Shown here: piece by piece, positions 53,411 to 61,870 of the stretch
Position numbering within the stretch: position 1 is the first letter of the stretch
Layout: every line of letters begins with the position of its first letter
Source: Novosphingobium percolationis
GTDB taxonomy: Bacteria > Pseudomonadota > Alphaproteobacteria > Sphingomonadales > Sphingomonadaceae
Reading direction: 5' to 3'
NCBI RefSeq assembly: GCF_020179425.1
Contig: NZ_JAILYM010000001.1
Span: 124,001-188,000, forward strand
Length of the DNA: 64,000 bases
Notes under the pieces: model-generated
The model's database searches: none
The model's input: only the letters and a program-made list of their open reading frames with translations
What the model was told of the DNA's origin: nothing
Made by a program: the position numbers and the translations under genes

Positions 53411-54179
53411 AGGCGCGCGTCCGCATCGCTTCGTCGAACACTTTGCCGATGGCCGCGCGCCGGGCCTGCGCGAGCGTCCGCTCGCGATTGAAGCGCCCAT
53501 TGCGCTCGACATCAATGGCGTCGCCTATGCGGTAATGATGGCTACGCCGACCGACCTTGATGACTACGCGCTTGGTTTCTGCCTGTCGGAACAGTTGGTA
53601 CAACGCCCCGCGCAGTTCCGCTCGGTCGAACCCGTCGCGCTCGACAACGGCGGCTGGATTGCGCGCATCGACATCGAAACCGCCAGCTCCCTGCTCGAAC
53701 GCGCCCGGCTGCGCCTGTCCGAAGGCAGTTGCGGCCTGTGCGGGATCGAGAGCCTGGAACAGGTGCTGCGTCCGCTTCCGCCGGTCACCGCCCGGCTCGA
53801 CCTGACCGACGCCGCCCTGTTCCGCGCGGTGCAGGCGCTGCCCGATCACCAGAAGCTGGGGCGCGAGACCCGCGCGGTCCACGCCGCCGCCTTCTGCTCG
53901 CCCGATGGGGAGATCCTGACGCTGCGCGAGGACGTCGGCCGCCACAACGCCTTCGACAAGCTGATCGGCGCGCTCGCGCGGGAAGGGCGCTCGCCCGCCA
54001 CCGGCTTCGTGCTGCTTTCCGCCCGGTGCAGCTATGAACTGGTGCAGAAGGCGGTGCTGGCGGGCGTCCCGGCGCTGGTGACGCTCTCGGCGGCCTCGAC
54101 GCTGGCGGTGGACCGCGCCCGCGCGCACGGCCTTGCGTTGTTCACGCTGGCCCGCGACGACAGCGTGCTGGAAAGCTAG
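53403..54179 (+). CDS. fdhD: Formate dehydrogenase accessory sulfurtransferase (FdhD/FdsC)
   Basis: 258 residues. The loop motif C110-x2-C113 (SCGLCG) carries the persulfide that sulfurates the Mo centre using IscS-supplied sulfur. It also keeps REDVGRHNAFDKLIG. Last gene of the fds operon; 3 bp separate its stop from the convergent PilZ gene and no terminator is visible. Confidence 0.92.
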   Translation: MGEGARPHRFVEHFADGRAPGLRERPLAIEAPIALDINGVAYAVMMATPTDLDDYALGFCLSEQLVQRPAQFRSVEPVALDNGGWIARIDIETASSLLERARLRLSEGSCGLCGIESLEQVLRPLPPVTARLDLTDAALFRAVQALPDHQKLGRETRAVHAAAFCSPDGEILTLREDVGRHNAFDKLIGALAREGRSPATGFVLLSARCSYELVQKAVLAGVPALVTLSAASTLAVDRARAHGLALFTLARDDSVLES

Positions 54180-54182
54180 AGC

Positions 54183-54605
54183 CTAGACCCGGCGCAGCGT
54201 GGTCGGATCGACGCGCGGCGTGTAGACCTTGTGCCGCGCTTCGACTTCCCACGAGGAGTCGGTCGAAGGGGTCGTGATACGGCGCTGCAACGCGCCTTCG
54301 ATCACTGCGATGTCGAGATCCTGATCCAGCGCGACTCCGAACGCCTGGCCCTTCACCCAACGGACGACGCCGTGCGCGGCAACCTCGCCGGGCAGGTGGA
54401 TGGTGACATGCTCGCCCTTCATCGGCGCGAGGCTGCGGCAGGTTGCGCCAAGGCCGCAGGTCGAAAGGTTGCGTACGATCACGTCCCGCTGCTCGCCATC
54501 GGGCAGAGCCAGCATGGCACGAATGATGCGCGCACTGCGCACGGCGCGGGTTGCGCCGCCTTGAGGCGCCAAGCCATCCCCCGAGTCACCCATCGCCGTC
54601 GACAT
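54183..54605 (-). CDS. PilZ-domain protein
   Basis: 140 residues. A single PilZ domain: an arginine cluster (RAVRSAR) and the NLSTCGLGA sequence fit the c-di-GMP-binding RxxxR and (D/N)xSxxG motifs. A short C-terminal tail follows. Probably a cytoplasmic c-di-GMP effector; partners unknown. ATG 54605 with GAGGAT upstream; the earlier ATG 54653 is rejected. Divergent from the stress-type small gene. Confidence 0.82.
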   Translation of the reverse strand: MSTAMGDSGDGLAPQGGATRAVRSARIIRAMLALPDGEQRDVIVRNLSTCGLGATCRSLAPMKGEHVTIHLPGEVAAHGVVRWVKGQAFGVALDQDLDIAVIEGALQRRITTPSTDSSWEVEARHKVYTPRVDPTTLRRV

Positions 54606-54721
54606 GTCCGATCCTCGCGCGGGAGCGTCCCGCCAGCTGTTGCAATAATCCACCGGAATGGACCTGAAAACAACAGAATATCATTAAGATACGGTAACTT
54701 GGGGAAAAAGCGCGTCGTTTC

Positions 54722-54746
54722 GGAACGTTGGACGGTCTGGATCGTT
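54722..54746 (+). promoter_or_regulatory. EcfG-type general stress promoter
   Basis: GGAAC-N16-CGTT, an exact match to the -35/-10 consensus of the EcfG sigma factor that controls the alphaproteobacterial general stress response. It lies 44 bp upstream of the 77-aa gene in the correct orientation. The 185-bp gap 54606-54790 shows nothing else recognised. Confidence 0.75.
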
Positions 54747-54790
54747 TGTGCGGCACAGCCGCTCATATGCCTCACCCGGAAAGAATACCC

Positions 54791-55024
54791 ATGGCCTGGA
54801 CCTATCGCATCGTCGACCACGGACAGCATTTCGTCCTTCACGAAGTCGAACTTGATGAAGACGGAGCGGTGCGAGGCTGGGTGCGCAAGGCGATCGATTT
54901 CGCCTGCGACCACGATCTTGGCGCGCGCGGCATTATCGCGTCGCTGGAAGAAGCCCTGGCCGAAGCCCGCCGCGCGCCCGTGCTGAAGCTGGGTGACGAC
55001 GGCGCGCTCCTGCCCGCGGCCTGA
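54791..55024 (+). CDS. Small conserved-looking protein, predicted stress-induced (77 aa)
   Basis: 77 residues, acidic, no signal peptide or membrane segment; not recognised. The start ATG 54791 has GGAAAG about 8 nt upstream and gives MAWTYRIVDHGQHFVLHEVELDEDG..., suggesting a small beta-rich fold followed by a helix. An earlier ATG at 54728 overlaps the EcfG-type promoter and is rejected. The promoter places it in the general stress response; function unknown. Confidence 0.65.
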   Translation: MAWTYRIVDHGQHFVLHEVELDEDGAVRGWVRKAIDFACDHDLGARGIIASLEEALAEARRAPVLKLGDDGALLPAA

Positions 55025-55033
55025 CGGCCCTTT

Positions 55034-55056
55034 CCCCTCCCGCAAGCGGGAAGGGG
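55034..55056. repeat. GC-rich palindromic repeat, copy 2
   Basis: Arms CCCCTCCCGC and GCGGGAAGGGG around AA, the inverse of the element at 891-912 with one extra base. It sits between the stress protein and the pirin gene (convergent). Confidence 0.65.
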
Positions 55057-55085
55057 TGGGGGGCCTGGCAGGGCAGTGACCGGGC

Positions 55086-55796
55086 TCAGGCCGCGTCCAC
55101 GAGCACGATCTCGCTTTCCTCCAGAGCCGTCACGCGCAACACGTCGAGGCCCTCGATCGCCACGCCATCGCGGGCATTGGCGGTCACGTCCTCGATCCGC
55201 ACCTTGCCGGTAGCGGGGACGAGGTAGCCCTTGCGCGCCGCGCCCAGCGGATATTCCGCCGTGTCACCAGCCTTGAGCGTCGCCGCGACGACGCGGGCGT
55301 CGGTGCGGATCGGCAGGGCATCGCCATCGCCTTCGTAACCGGAAGCCAGGGTCACGAACTGGCCGGTGCGCTCGCCCTTGGGAAACGGGCGCGAGCCCCA
55401 GCTCGGTTCCTCTCCCTCGCGGGTGGGGATGATCCAGATCTGGAAGATCCGCGTGACGCTGTCTTCCATGTTGTATTCCGAATGGCGGATGCCGGTGCCT
55501 GCGCTCATCACCTGCACGTCGCCCGCTTGCGTGCGGCCCTTGTTACCCAGGCTGTCCTGATGCGTGATCGCGCCTTCGCGCACATAGGTGATGATCTCCA
55601 TGTCGCGGTGGGGGTGCGGCGGAAAGCCGGTGCGGGGGGCGATGGTGTCGTCGTTCCACACGCGCAGGTTGCCCCAGTGCACGCGCGCCGGGTCATGATA
55701 ACCTGCGAACGAGAAGTGGTGCTTGGCGTCGAGCCAGCCGTGGTTTTCACCGCCAAGGCTGGCGAAGGGGCGCAGTTCGATCCTGGGTTCGGTCAT
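55086..55796 (-). CDS. Pirin family protein
   Basis: 236 residues, bicupin. The metal site shows in PPHPHRDMEIITYV with His at the usual spacing and a Glu in GTGIRHSEYN. Members include quercetin 2,3-dioxygenases and redox-responsive regulators; which applies here is unknown. ATG 55796 with AGGAG upstream. Divergent from a LysR gene, a common pirin arrangement. Confidence 0.88.
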   Translation of the reverse strand: MTEPRIELRPFASLGGENHGWLDAKHHFSFAGYHDPARVHWGNLRVWNDDTIAPRTGFPPHPHRDMEIITYVREGAITHQDSLGNKGRTQAGDVQVMSAGTGIRHSEYNMEDSVTRIFQIWIIPTREGEEPSWGSRPFPKGERTGQFVTLASGYEGDGDALPIRTDARVVAATLKAGDTAEYPLGAARKGYLVPATGKVRIEDVTANARDGVAIEGLDVLRVTALEESEIVLVDAA

Positions 55797-55928
55797 GGCT
55801 GTATCTCCTGTTGCAGCGCGGAGCGATTGCTTCCGCCGCTGCTGATGAACGCCAGATAGGGCTTGCGCACCTTTCTGTTCAGAGGGATAAATTGCACTGA
55901 AACGTTCGAATGAATGGAACGCATCCCC

Positions 55929-56879
55929 ATGGCCAGTCCCGGCACACCGACCTTCGATCAACTCCGCATCTTCCTTGCCATCGTCGATACGGGCAGCTTC
56001 GCGGCGGCCGGTCGGAAGCTCAACCGTGCCGTATCGGTCATCAGCTACGGCGTGGCGAACCTTGAGGCGCAACTGGGGCTCAGCCTGTTCGATCGCGAAG
56101 GCACGCGCAAGCCTACGCTCACCGTCGCCGGCCGCGCGCTGCTCGCCGAGGCTCGCTCGATCGCCGAGGGGATGGATGGGTTGCGCGCCAAGGTGAAGGG
56201 CATGCTCGACGGGCTGGAGGCAGAGATCGACGTTGCCGTTGACGTGATGGTACCGCCAGATCGCCTGGGCAAGGTGCTGCGCGCCTTCGCGCAAGAATTC
56301 CCGACCGTTCAATTGCGCCTGCATGTCGAGGCATTGGGTGCGGTCACGGCTATGGTGCTCGACGGCAAGGCGATCGTGGGCGTGTCCGGCCCGATCACCG
56401 ATGGGGTGGAGCGCGTGGCCGCAGGCTCGACGCTGATGGTGCCCGTCGCTGCGCCCGATCATCCGCTCGCGCGCATGGACCCGATCCCGCCCGGCGCGGG
56501 CCGCGATTACACCCAGCTCGTCCTGTCGGACCGTTCGCGCTTCACCGAGGGCCGAGACTTCGCCGTGGTCAGCCCCAAGACCTGGCGCCTGGCTGATCTT
56601 TCCGCCAAGCACGCGCTGCTCAGGGAAGGCATCGGTTGGGGCAACATGCCCTGGCCAATGATAGAGGGGGACCTGCAATCAGGCGCGCTCGTGCGGCTGG
56701 CGATGCCTGATAGCACCGAAGGGGTCTACGGCTTCTGGGGCATCTGGCGCCGCGATCAGCCACCTGGCCCCGCCGCGCAATGGCTGCTCGACCAGTTCGT
56801 TGCCTCGGCCGCGCTATGCCCGAAAGTGGGCGAAGCCGCCAATGTGCTGAATGCCATTCCGACGATCGGGGCAGGGTAA
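55929..56879 (+). CDS. LysR-type regulator adjacent to pirin
   Basis: 316 residues. HTH at ~7-65 (FDQLRIFLAIVDTGSFAAAGRKLNRAVSVISYGVANLEAQLG) and an effector-binding domain. It is divergent from the pirin gene, with 132 bp between starts, so it probably controls pirin. ATG 55929 with GGAA upstream; ATG 55914 is the alternative. Effector unknown. Confidence 0.86.
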   Translation: MASPGTPTFDQLRIFLAIVDTGSFAAAGRKLNRAVSVISYGVANLEAQLGLSLFDREGTRKPTLTVAGRALLAEARSIAEGMDGLRAKVKGMLDGLEAEIDVAVDVMVPPDRLGKVLRAFAQEFPTVQLRLHVEALGAVTAMVLDGKAIVGVSGPITDGVERVAAGSTLMVPVAAPDHPLARMDPIPPGAGRDYTQLVLSDRSRFTEGRDFAVVSPKTWRLADLSAKHALLREGIGWGNMPWPMIEGDLQSGALVRLAMPDSTEGVYGFWGIWRRDQPPGPAAQWLLDQFVASAALCPKVGEAANVLNAIPTIGAG

Positions 56880-56950
56880 CCTCTGCAAGCAACCGGATCG
56901 CCTCGGGGACCCACCACGATCGCGCACCACGCTGGCGTGCGCAGAGCCGC

Positions 56951-57796
56951 TCAGGCCACCTGAGCGCTTGCGTCCATCACCTGCCGCCCGTCGCGGGCGA
57001 AGGCCCCCAGCGCCAGCGTCTCGCCGTCATGCCGCAGCGCCAGATGCAGAGTCTCGCCACAGATCGCGGGTGACGTCCCGCGAAAGGCGAAGTGCGCCAG
57101 CGCGTTTTCGCCGAGCTCCCGCCGGGCCAGATCGAGCAGCAGCGTCGCCGTCAGCGGCCCATGCACCACCAGCCCGCGATAGCCTTCCTCGCCGGTGGCA
57201 TAAGGCAGGTCGTAATGGATGCGGTGGCTGTTGAAGGTCAGCGCCGAAAAGCGGAACAGCAGCGGCGCCGATGGCGTCAGCGTGCGCACCGCGTCCCAGG
57301 CGCTCGCATCGAAATGCCCATCCCCCGGCGGTGGCGGGGCAGGGGGTGCATCGGCGGGCGCGGCTGCGCGATAGACCAGCGACTGTACCTCACGCACGGC
57401 TGCAATGCCGTTCGCCCGCGTCTCATGTTCCACGTCAACAAAGACCAGCAACCCGCTGCCGCCGGTCTTTTCCTTGATCGAAACCACCCGGCTGACGCGC
57501 TCGATCGCGGCATCACGCGGCAGGGGCTTGAGGAAATCGACCTTGCTCGAAGCCCACATCCGGCGCGGCAGCGGCACGGGCGGCAGGAAGCTGTCCGGGC
57601 TTTCATCGCGCAGGGGATGGCCATCTTCGCCCAGCCCGGATGTCGGCGCATCGGGCAGGCACAGGCACCAGTGCACACCCTGCGGCACGGCTTCGCCGAA
57701 AGGCCGATCCAGCGTCGCGCACCAGCGCGTAAGTAGCCCATCGGAAACTGCGTCAAACCGCCGCTCCTCGCGCCCGATCCACGCGTCGAAGCTCAC
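56951..57796 (-). CDS. MaoC/HTD2-like acyl-CoA hydratase (mesaconyl-C4-CoA hydratase type)
   Basis: 281 residues, double hot-dog fold of the HTD2/FAS1-like dehydratases. The second domain keeps the hydratase-type segment HRIHYDLPY and GLVVHGPLTATLL. Would add or remove water across an enoyl-CoA. The closest family I can name is mesaconyl-C4-CoA hydratase. The start is GTG 57796 with GGGAGGAACC upstream; ATG upstream (57880) would start inside the 58-bp gap next to the dehydrogenase. Last gene of the acyl-CoA operon. Confidence 0.78.
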   Translation of the reverse strand: MSFDAWIGREERRFDAVSDGLLTRWCATLDRPFGEAVPQGVHWCLCLPDAPTSGLGEDGHPLRDESPDSFLPPVPLPRRMWASSKVDFLKPLPRDAAIERVSRVVSIKEKTGGSGLLVFVDVEHETRANGIAAVREVQSLVYRAAAPADAPPAPPPPGDGHFDASAWDAVRTLTPSAPLLFRFSALTFNSHRIHYDLPYATGEEGYRGLVVHGPLTATLLLDLARRELGENALAHFAFRGTSPAICGETLHLALRHDGETLALGAFARDGRQVMDASAQVA

Positions 57797-57854
57797 CGGT
57801 TCCTCCCGTGAAAGCGGAGGAGGACAATGCGAAGCATGGTGGAGGGACAATGGT

Positions 57855-59441
57855 TCAATTCCGCCCTCCGACCAGTCCACGCGCGATCACTTGCGCCTGA
57901 ATCTCCGCTGCGCCTTCGAAGATGTTGAGAATGCGCGCATCGCACAGCACGCGGCTGATCTCGTATTCCAGCGCATAGCCATTGCCGCCGTGGATCTGCA
58001 GCGCGGCATCGGCATTCGACCAAGCCACGCGTGCGGCCAGCAGCTTGGCCATGCCCGCTTCGATGTCGCAGCGCTTGCCCAGGTCCTTGGCGCGGGCCGC
58101 GTCATAGGTCAGCTCGCGCGCGACGACGAAATCGACGAGGCTCATCGCCAGCTTGTCCGCCACGCGCGGGAAGTGGACGATCGCCTTGCCGAACTGCTTG
58201 CGGTTCAGCGCGTAGTCGAGGCCCAGTTCCAGCGCGCGGCGCGCCACGCCCACCGCGCGCGCGGCGGTCTGGATGCGCGCGCCTTCGAAGGTGCGCATCA
58301 ACTGCTTGAAACCCTGACCTTCTTCGCCGCCCAGCAGGGCGTCTTCGGGTGCGGTCATGCCATCGAACTGCAGCGCATATTCGCGCATTCCGCGATAGCC
58401 CAGCACCTCGATCTCGCTGCCAGTCATGCCGGATGCTGGGAACGGTTCGGCCTCTGTTCCGCGCGGCTTGGGTACCAGCAGCATCGAAAGGCCGGCATAG
58501 CCCCTGGCATCGGGTAGGGTGCGCGCCAGCAGCGTCATCAGGTCGCTGCGGCTGGCATGGGTGATCCAGGTCTTGGCCCCGTCGATCACCCACTGTCCGT
58601 TTTCGCGCCGAGCGCGGGTCTGGAGCGAGCCGAGGTCCGAGCCGACATCGGGTTCGGTGAACACGGCTGTCGGCAGGATCTCGCCGCTGGCGATTTTCGG
58701 CAGCCAGTACGCCTTCTGCGCCTCGGTCCCGCCGCCCGCAATCAGTTCGCCCGCGATTTCCGAGCGGGTGCCCAGCGATCCCGCGCCGATCCAGCCGCGC
58801 GACAGTTCCTCGGTGACAAGGCACATCACCAGCTTGTTGAGGCCAAGGCCGCCGTAGCCTTCGGGGATGCACACGCCGAAGGTGCCGAGGTCGGCCATCG
58901 CCTGCACCGTGGCGTCGGGGATCAGGTCATTGGCGAGGTGCCACTTGTGCGCATGGGGCAGGATCTCGCTGTCGGTGAAGCGGCGATACTGGTCGCGGAT
59001 CGTATCGAGATCAGCGTCGTGGAAGCTCTCGCTCGGCCAGTGCCCTTCGGCCAGCTTCTGCGCCAGTTCGGTGCGCGTTGCGGCATGGTCGGTGTCGTTC
59101 AGGTGCCTGTAGGTGTCGTTCAGGTCACGCGCGGCATCGGCCAGATCGAGGTCGCCGGGACGGAAAATCTCGTTCTGTCCCATGGGTATACCGCCAAGAA
59201 GCTGCGCCCCCAGCTCGGCAAATGCAAGTTTCGCCACGAGCGCATCGACCGGGTCGGAACCGCCGTTGCGCGCCGCCCAGCCGGCGACGGCTTCCAGCGC
59301 CGCTACAGTCGTGGCGACCCACGCGAAACCGTGGCCTGCGCGCTGTTCCTCGTCGATCTTGCGGCTTTCCAGCCGCTTGCCCAGCGCGGCCTGTGCAGCG
59401 GCGCGATAGGCGCGGGCGGCTTCGAGTTCCTTCGTGTACAT
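57855..59441 (-). CDS. Acyl-CoA dehydrogenase with N-terminal extension (methylsuccinyl-CoA dehydrogenase-like)
   Basis: 528 residues. A helical N-terminal extension of ~130 residues precedes a full acyl-CoA dehydrogenase (LPTAVFTEPDVGSDLG; RKQFGKAIVHFP; the catalytic Glu probably in IFEGAAEIQAQVIARGL). This length and the C-terminal EGAAEIQAQ resemble (2S)-methylsuccinyl-CoA dehydrogenase. With a mesaconyl-type hydratase and a CaiB-type CoA transferase nearby, branched C5 acyl-CoA chemistry is possible. The ATG at 59441 overlaps the thiolase stop by one base. Confidence 0.85.
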   Translation of the reverse strand: MYTKELEAARAYRAAAQAALGKRLESRKIDEEQRAGHGFAWVATTVAALEAVAGWAARNGGSDPVDALVAKLAFAELGAQLLGGIPMGQNEIFRPGDLDLADAARDLNDTYRHLNDTDHAATRTELAQKLAEGHWPSESFHDADLDTIRDQYRRFTDSEILPHAHKWHLANDLIPDATVQAMADLGTFGVCIPEGYGGLGLNKLVMCLVTEELSRGWIGAGSLGTRSEIAGELIAGGGTEAQKAYWLPKIASGEILPTAVFTEPDVGSDLGSLQTRARRENGQWVIDGAKTWITHASRSDLMTLLARTLPDARGYAGLSMLLVPKPRGTEAEPFPASGMTGSEIEVLGYRGMREYALQFDGMTAPEDALLGGEEGQGFKQLMRTFEGARIQTAARAVGVARRALELGLDYALNRKQFGKAIVHFPRVADKLAMSLVDFVVARELTYDAARAKDLGKRCDIEAGMAKLLAARVAWSNADAALQIHGGNGYALEYEISRVLCDARILNIFEGAAEIQAQVIARGLVGGRN

Positions 59442-60652
59442 CACGCCCTCTCGAACACCGCGGCGATGCCCTGACCGCCACCAATGCACATGGTTTCAAT
59501 GCCATAGCGGCCATTCCTGCGAACCAGCTCGCGGGTCAGGTTGGCCAGGATACGCCCGCCGGTCGCCCCGATCGGGTGGCCGAGCGAAATGCCCGAACCG
59601 TTGACGTTGAGGATGTCGTGGCGGCTGTCGTCCTTCGACCAGCCCCAACCCTTGAGGCAGGCGAGGACTTGCGGTGCAAACGCTTCATTAAGTTCGACCA
59701 AGTCGATGTCTTTCCACGACAATCGGGTGCGCGCGAACAGGCGCTCGACCGCTGGCACGGGGCCGATGCCCATGCGGCTCGGCTCGCAACCTGCGGCTGC
59801 CCACGAATGGAACCACGCGATCGGTTCGAGGCCCAGTTCCTCCAGCTTGTCCTCGGCGACGAGCAGGCAGGCTGCCGCGGCGTCGTTCTGCTGGCTGGCG
59901 TTGCCCGCCGTGACGACACCGCCTTCGAGCGCCTTCAGCGCGCCGAGAGATTCCATCGTTGCATCAGGGCGATAGCCTTCGTCGTGATCAAACAGCTTGG
60001 GGTCGCCCTTGCGCTGCGGGACGGGCACGGCGACGAGTTCGTCGGCGAACAGGCCCTTTTCCCACGCGGCGGTGGCGCGCTGGTGCGAACGCACGGCGTA
60101 GGCGTCGGCATCCTCGCGCGTGATGTCGTAATCCTTGGCAAGGTTTTCAGCGGTTTCGATCATGCCTGTGATGACGCCGAAGCGTTCGACCGGCTGCGAC
60201 ATCACGCGGCCACGCGTCAGGCGGTCGTGGATGGTGAGATTGCCCATGCGCACGCCCTTGCGCAGATCGGTGGTGTAGTGTTCGACGTTGGACATCGATT
60301 CCACGCCGCCCGCGACCACCACGTCGGCAGCCCCGGTCTGGATCATCATCGCGGCGTTGACCACGGCTTGCAGGCCCGAGCCGCAGCGGCGGTCGACCAG
60401 ATAGCCCGGCACTTCGAGCGGCAGCCCGGCAGCGAGCCAGGCCCAGTGGCCGATGGCGGGCGCTTCGCCGCTGCCGTAGCCTTGGGCGAAGATCACGTCG
60501 TCGACACGGGCGGGGTCGATCTTGGTGCGCTCCATCAGCGCCTTGAGGATCACGGCGCCGAGCTGTCCGGCGTTCATGCTGGAAAGCGAGCCGCCGAACT
60601 TGCCGACGGCGGTGCGGATGGGGGCGACGATGGCGACGCGGCGCAGGGTCAT
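59441..60652 (-). CDS. Thiolase (acetyl-CoA acyltransferase)
   Basis: 403 residues. Acyl-enzyme Cys in DRRCGSGLQAVVNAA; NEAFAPQ; GHPIGATGGR; second Cys in CIGGGQG. Cleaves a 3-ketoacyl-CoA to acetyl- (or propionyl-) CoA. ATG 60652 with GGAGAA upstream; 4 bp after the CoA-transferase stop. Earlier ATG 60685 rejected. Confidence 0.92.
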   Translation of the reverse strand: MTLRRVAIVAPIRTAVGKFGGSLSSMNAGQLGAVILKALMERTKIDPARVDDVIFAQGYGSGEAPAIGHWAWLAAGLPLEVPGYLVDRRCGSGLQAVVNAAMMIQTGAADVVVAGGVESMSNVEHYTTDLRKGVRMGNLTIHDRLTRGRVMSQPVERFGVITGMIETAENLAKDYDITREDADAYAVRSHQRATAAWEKGLFADELVAVPVPQRKGDPKLFDHDEGYRPDATMESLGALKALEGGVVTAGNASQQNDAAAACLLVAEDKLEELGLEPIAWFHSWAAAGCEPSRMGIGPVPAVERLFARTRLSWKDIDLVELNEAFAPQVLACLKGWGWSKDDSRHDILNVNGSGISLGHPIGATGGRILANLTRELVRRNGRYGIETMCIGGGQGIAAVFERA

Positions 60653-60656
60653 GGAC

Positions 60657-61865
60657 TTATTCTCCGGTTCGTCCGACGCCGACAATGCCGGTGTCGATCA
60701 GGCGGGCGATCTCGCCCGAGGACAGCTTGAGGCGGGTGCTGAGGATTTCCTCGCTGTGCTGGCCGTTCAATGGGGCAGGGCGAGGTTCGCCCCGTTCCAG
60801 GCCCGGCAGCGTGGCAAAGGCTCCGGCGGCGGGATAGGCGCAGCCGCTGGGGTTGGCGCTCTGGCCGAAGATCGGGTTGTCATCGACCAGAGCCGGATCG
60901 CGCGCGGCATCGAGCATCGTGCGATACGCCGAATGGACGATTCCGGCTGCGTCGAACGCAGCGGAAAGGTCGGCGTGACTGCGCGCGCCGATGGCGGCTT
61001 CAAACAGCGGGAACAGCGCGTCGCGGTGATCGAAGCGCAACCCGTCATCCTTGGCGAACGAGACGCCGCGCTGGGCTTCGATCGCGGCGACGGCGGATTC
61101 CATCCCCAAGGTTTTCAACAGGTTTGCCCACTGGCGGTGGGTGACGACGACGATCATCGTGCGCACGCCATCGGCGGTGACGAAATCGCGCCCGAACAGG
61201 CCGTAAACGGTGTTGCCCATGCGCGGGCGGTTCTGGCCGCCGACGAGCACTTCGGCCAGACTGCCGAGATTGGCGACGGTGCCGATGGCGATGTCGGACA
61301 GCGGCAGGCGCACTTCGCCGCCCTGTCCGGTGGCATCGCGGCGGCGCAGCGCGGCGAGCAGCGCGAAAGCGGCATAGGCGCCGGTGAGCAGGTCCCACGC
61401 GGGCAGGACGTGGTTGACCGGCTCCGGGCCCGGCCCGGTCAGCATGGGATAGCCGACCGCGTTGTTGACGGTGTAGTCAAGCGCAGGGCTGCCATCGGCC
61501 CAGCCCATGACGCGCACGGTGATCAGGTCGGCACGTTCGCGGGCGAGCAGGTCATGCGCCAGGAAGCCCTCGGCGGGGAAGTTGGTGATGAACTGGCCGG
61601 TCGCCCGCACCAACGCCTGCAGCAGTTCGCGCCCTTCCGGCTTGCCGAGATCGAGCGCGACCGACTTCTTGGCGCGGTTGAGGTTCTCCCAGTAGAGCGA
61701 ATCTCCCGAAGGCCCCAATGGCCAGCGCTTGAAGTCCGGCCCGCCGCCGATCTGGTCGACGCGGATCACTTCTGCACCCATCTGCGCGCAGTAAAGTCCG
61801 GCGGTGGGCGAGGCGACGAACGACGACGCCTCGACCACCGACAATCCGTTCAGGAGATCGTACAA
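60657..61865 (-). CDS. CaiB/BaiF-family CoA transferase
   Basis: 402 residues, type III CoA transferase fold. N-terminal LNGLSVVEASSFVASPTAGLYCAQMGAEVIRVD and catalytic Asp in WDLLTGAYAAFALLAAL. Moves CoA between acids. A TTG start at 61865 is proposed, with GGAAGG upstream, because no ATG/GTG lies near the family start; the longer open frame reads back into the neighbouring dehydrogenase. It follows that gene's stop by 5 bp. Confidence 0.85.
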   Translation of the reverse strand: MYDLLNGLSVVEASSFVASPTAGLYCAQMGAEVIRVDQIGGGPDFKRWPLGPSGDSLYWENLNRAKKSVALDLGKPEGRELLQALVRATGQFITNFPAEGFLAHDLLARERADLITVRVMGWADGSPALDYTVNNAVGYPMLTGPGPEPVNHVLPAWDLLTGAYAAFALLAALRRRDATGQGGEVRLPLSDIAIGTVANLGSLAEVLVGGQNRPRMGNTVYGLFGRDFVTADGVRTMIVVVTHRQWANLLKTLGMESAVAAIEAQRGVSFAKDDGLRFDHRDALFPLFEAAIGARSHADLSAAFDAAGIVHSAYRTMLDAARDPALVDDNPIFGQSANPSGCAYPAAGAFATLPGLERGEPRPAPLNGQHSEEILSTRLKLSSGEIARLIDTGIVGVGRTGE

Positions 61866-61870
61866 GGGCT

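Noticed and set aside
55086..56678. Pirin frame extended upstream to 530 residues
   Set aside because: The extension is antisense to the LysR gene; the pirin start at 55796 has its own RBS.
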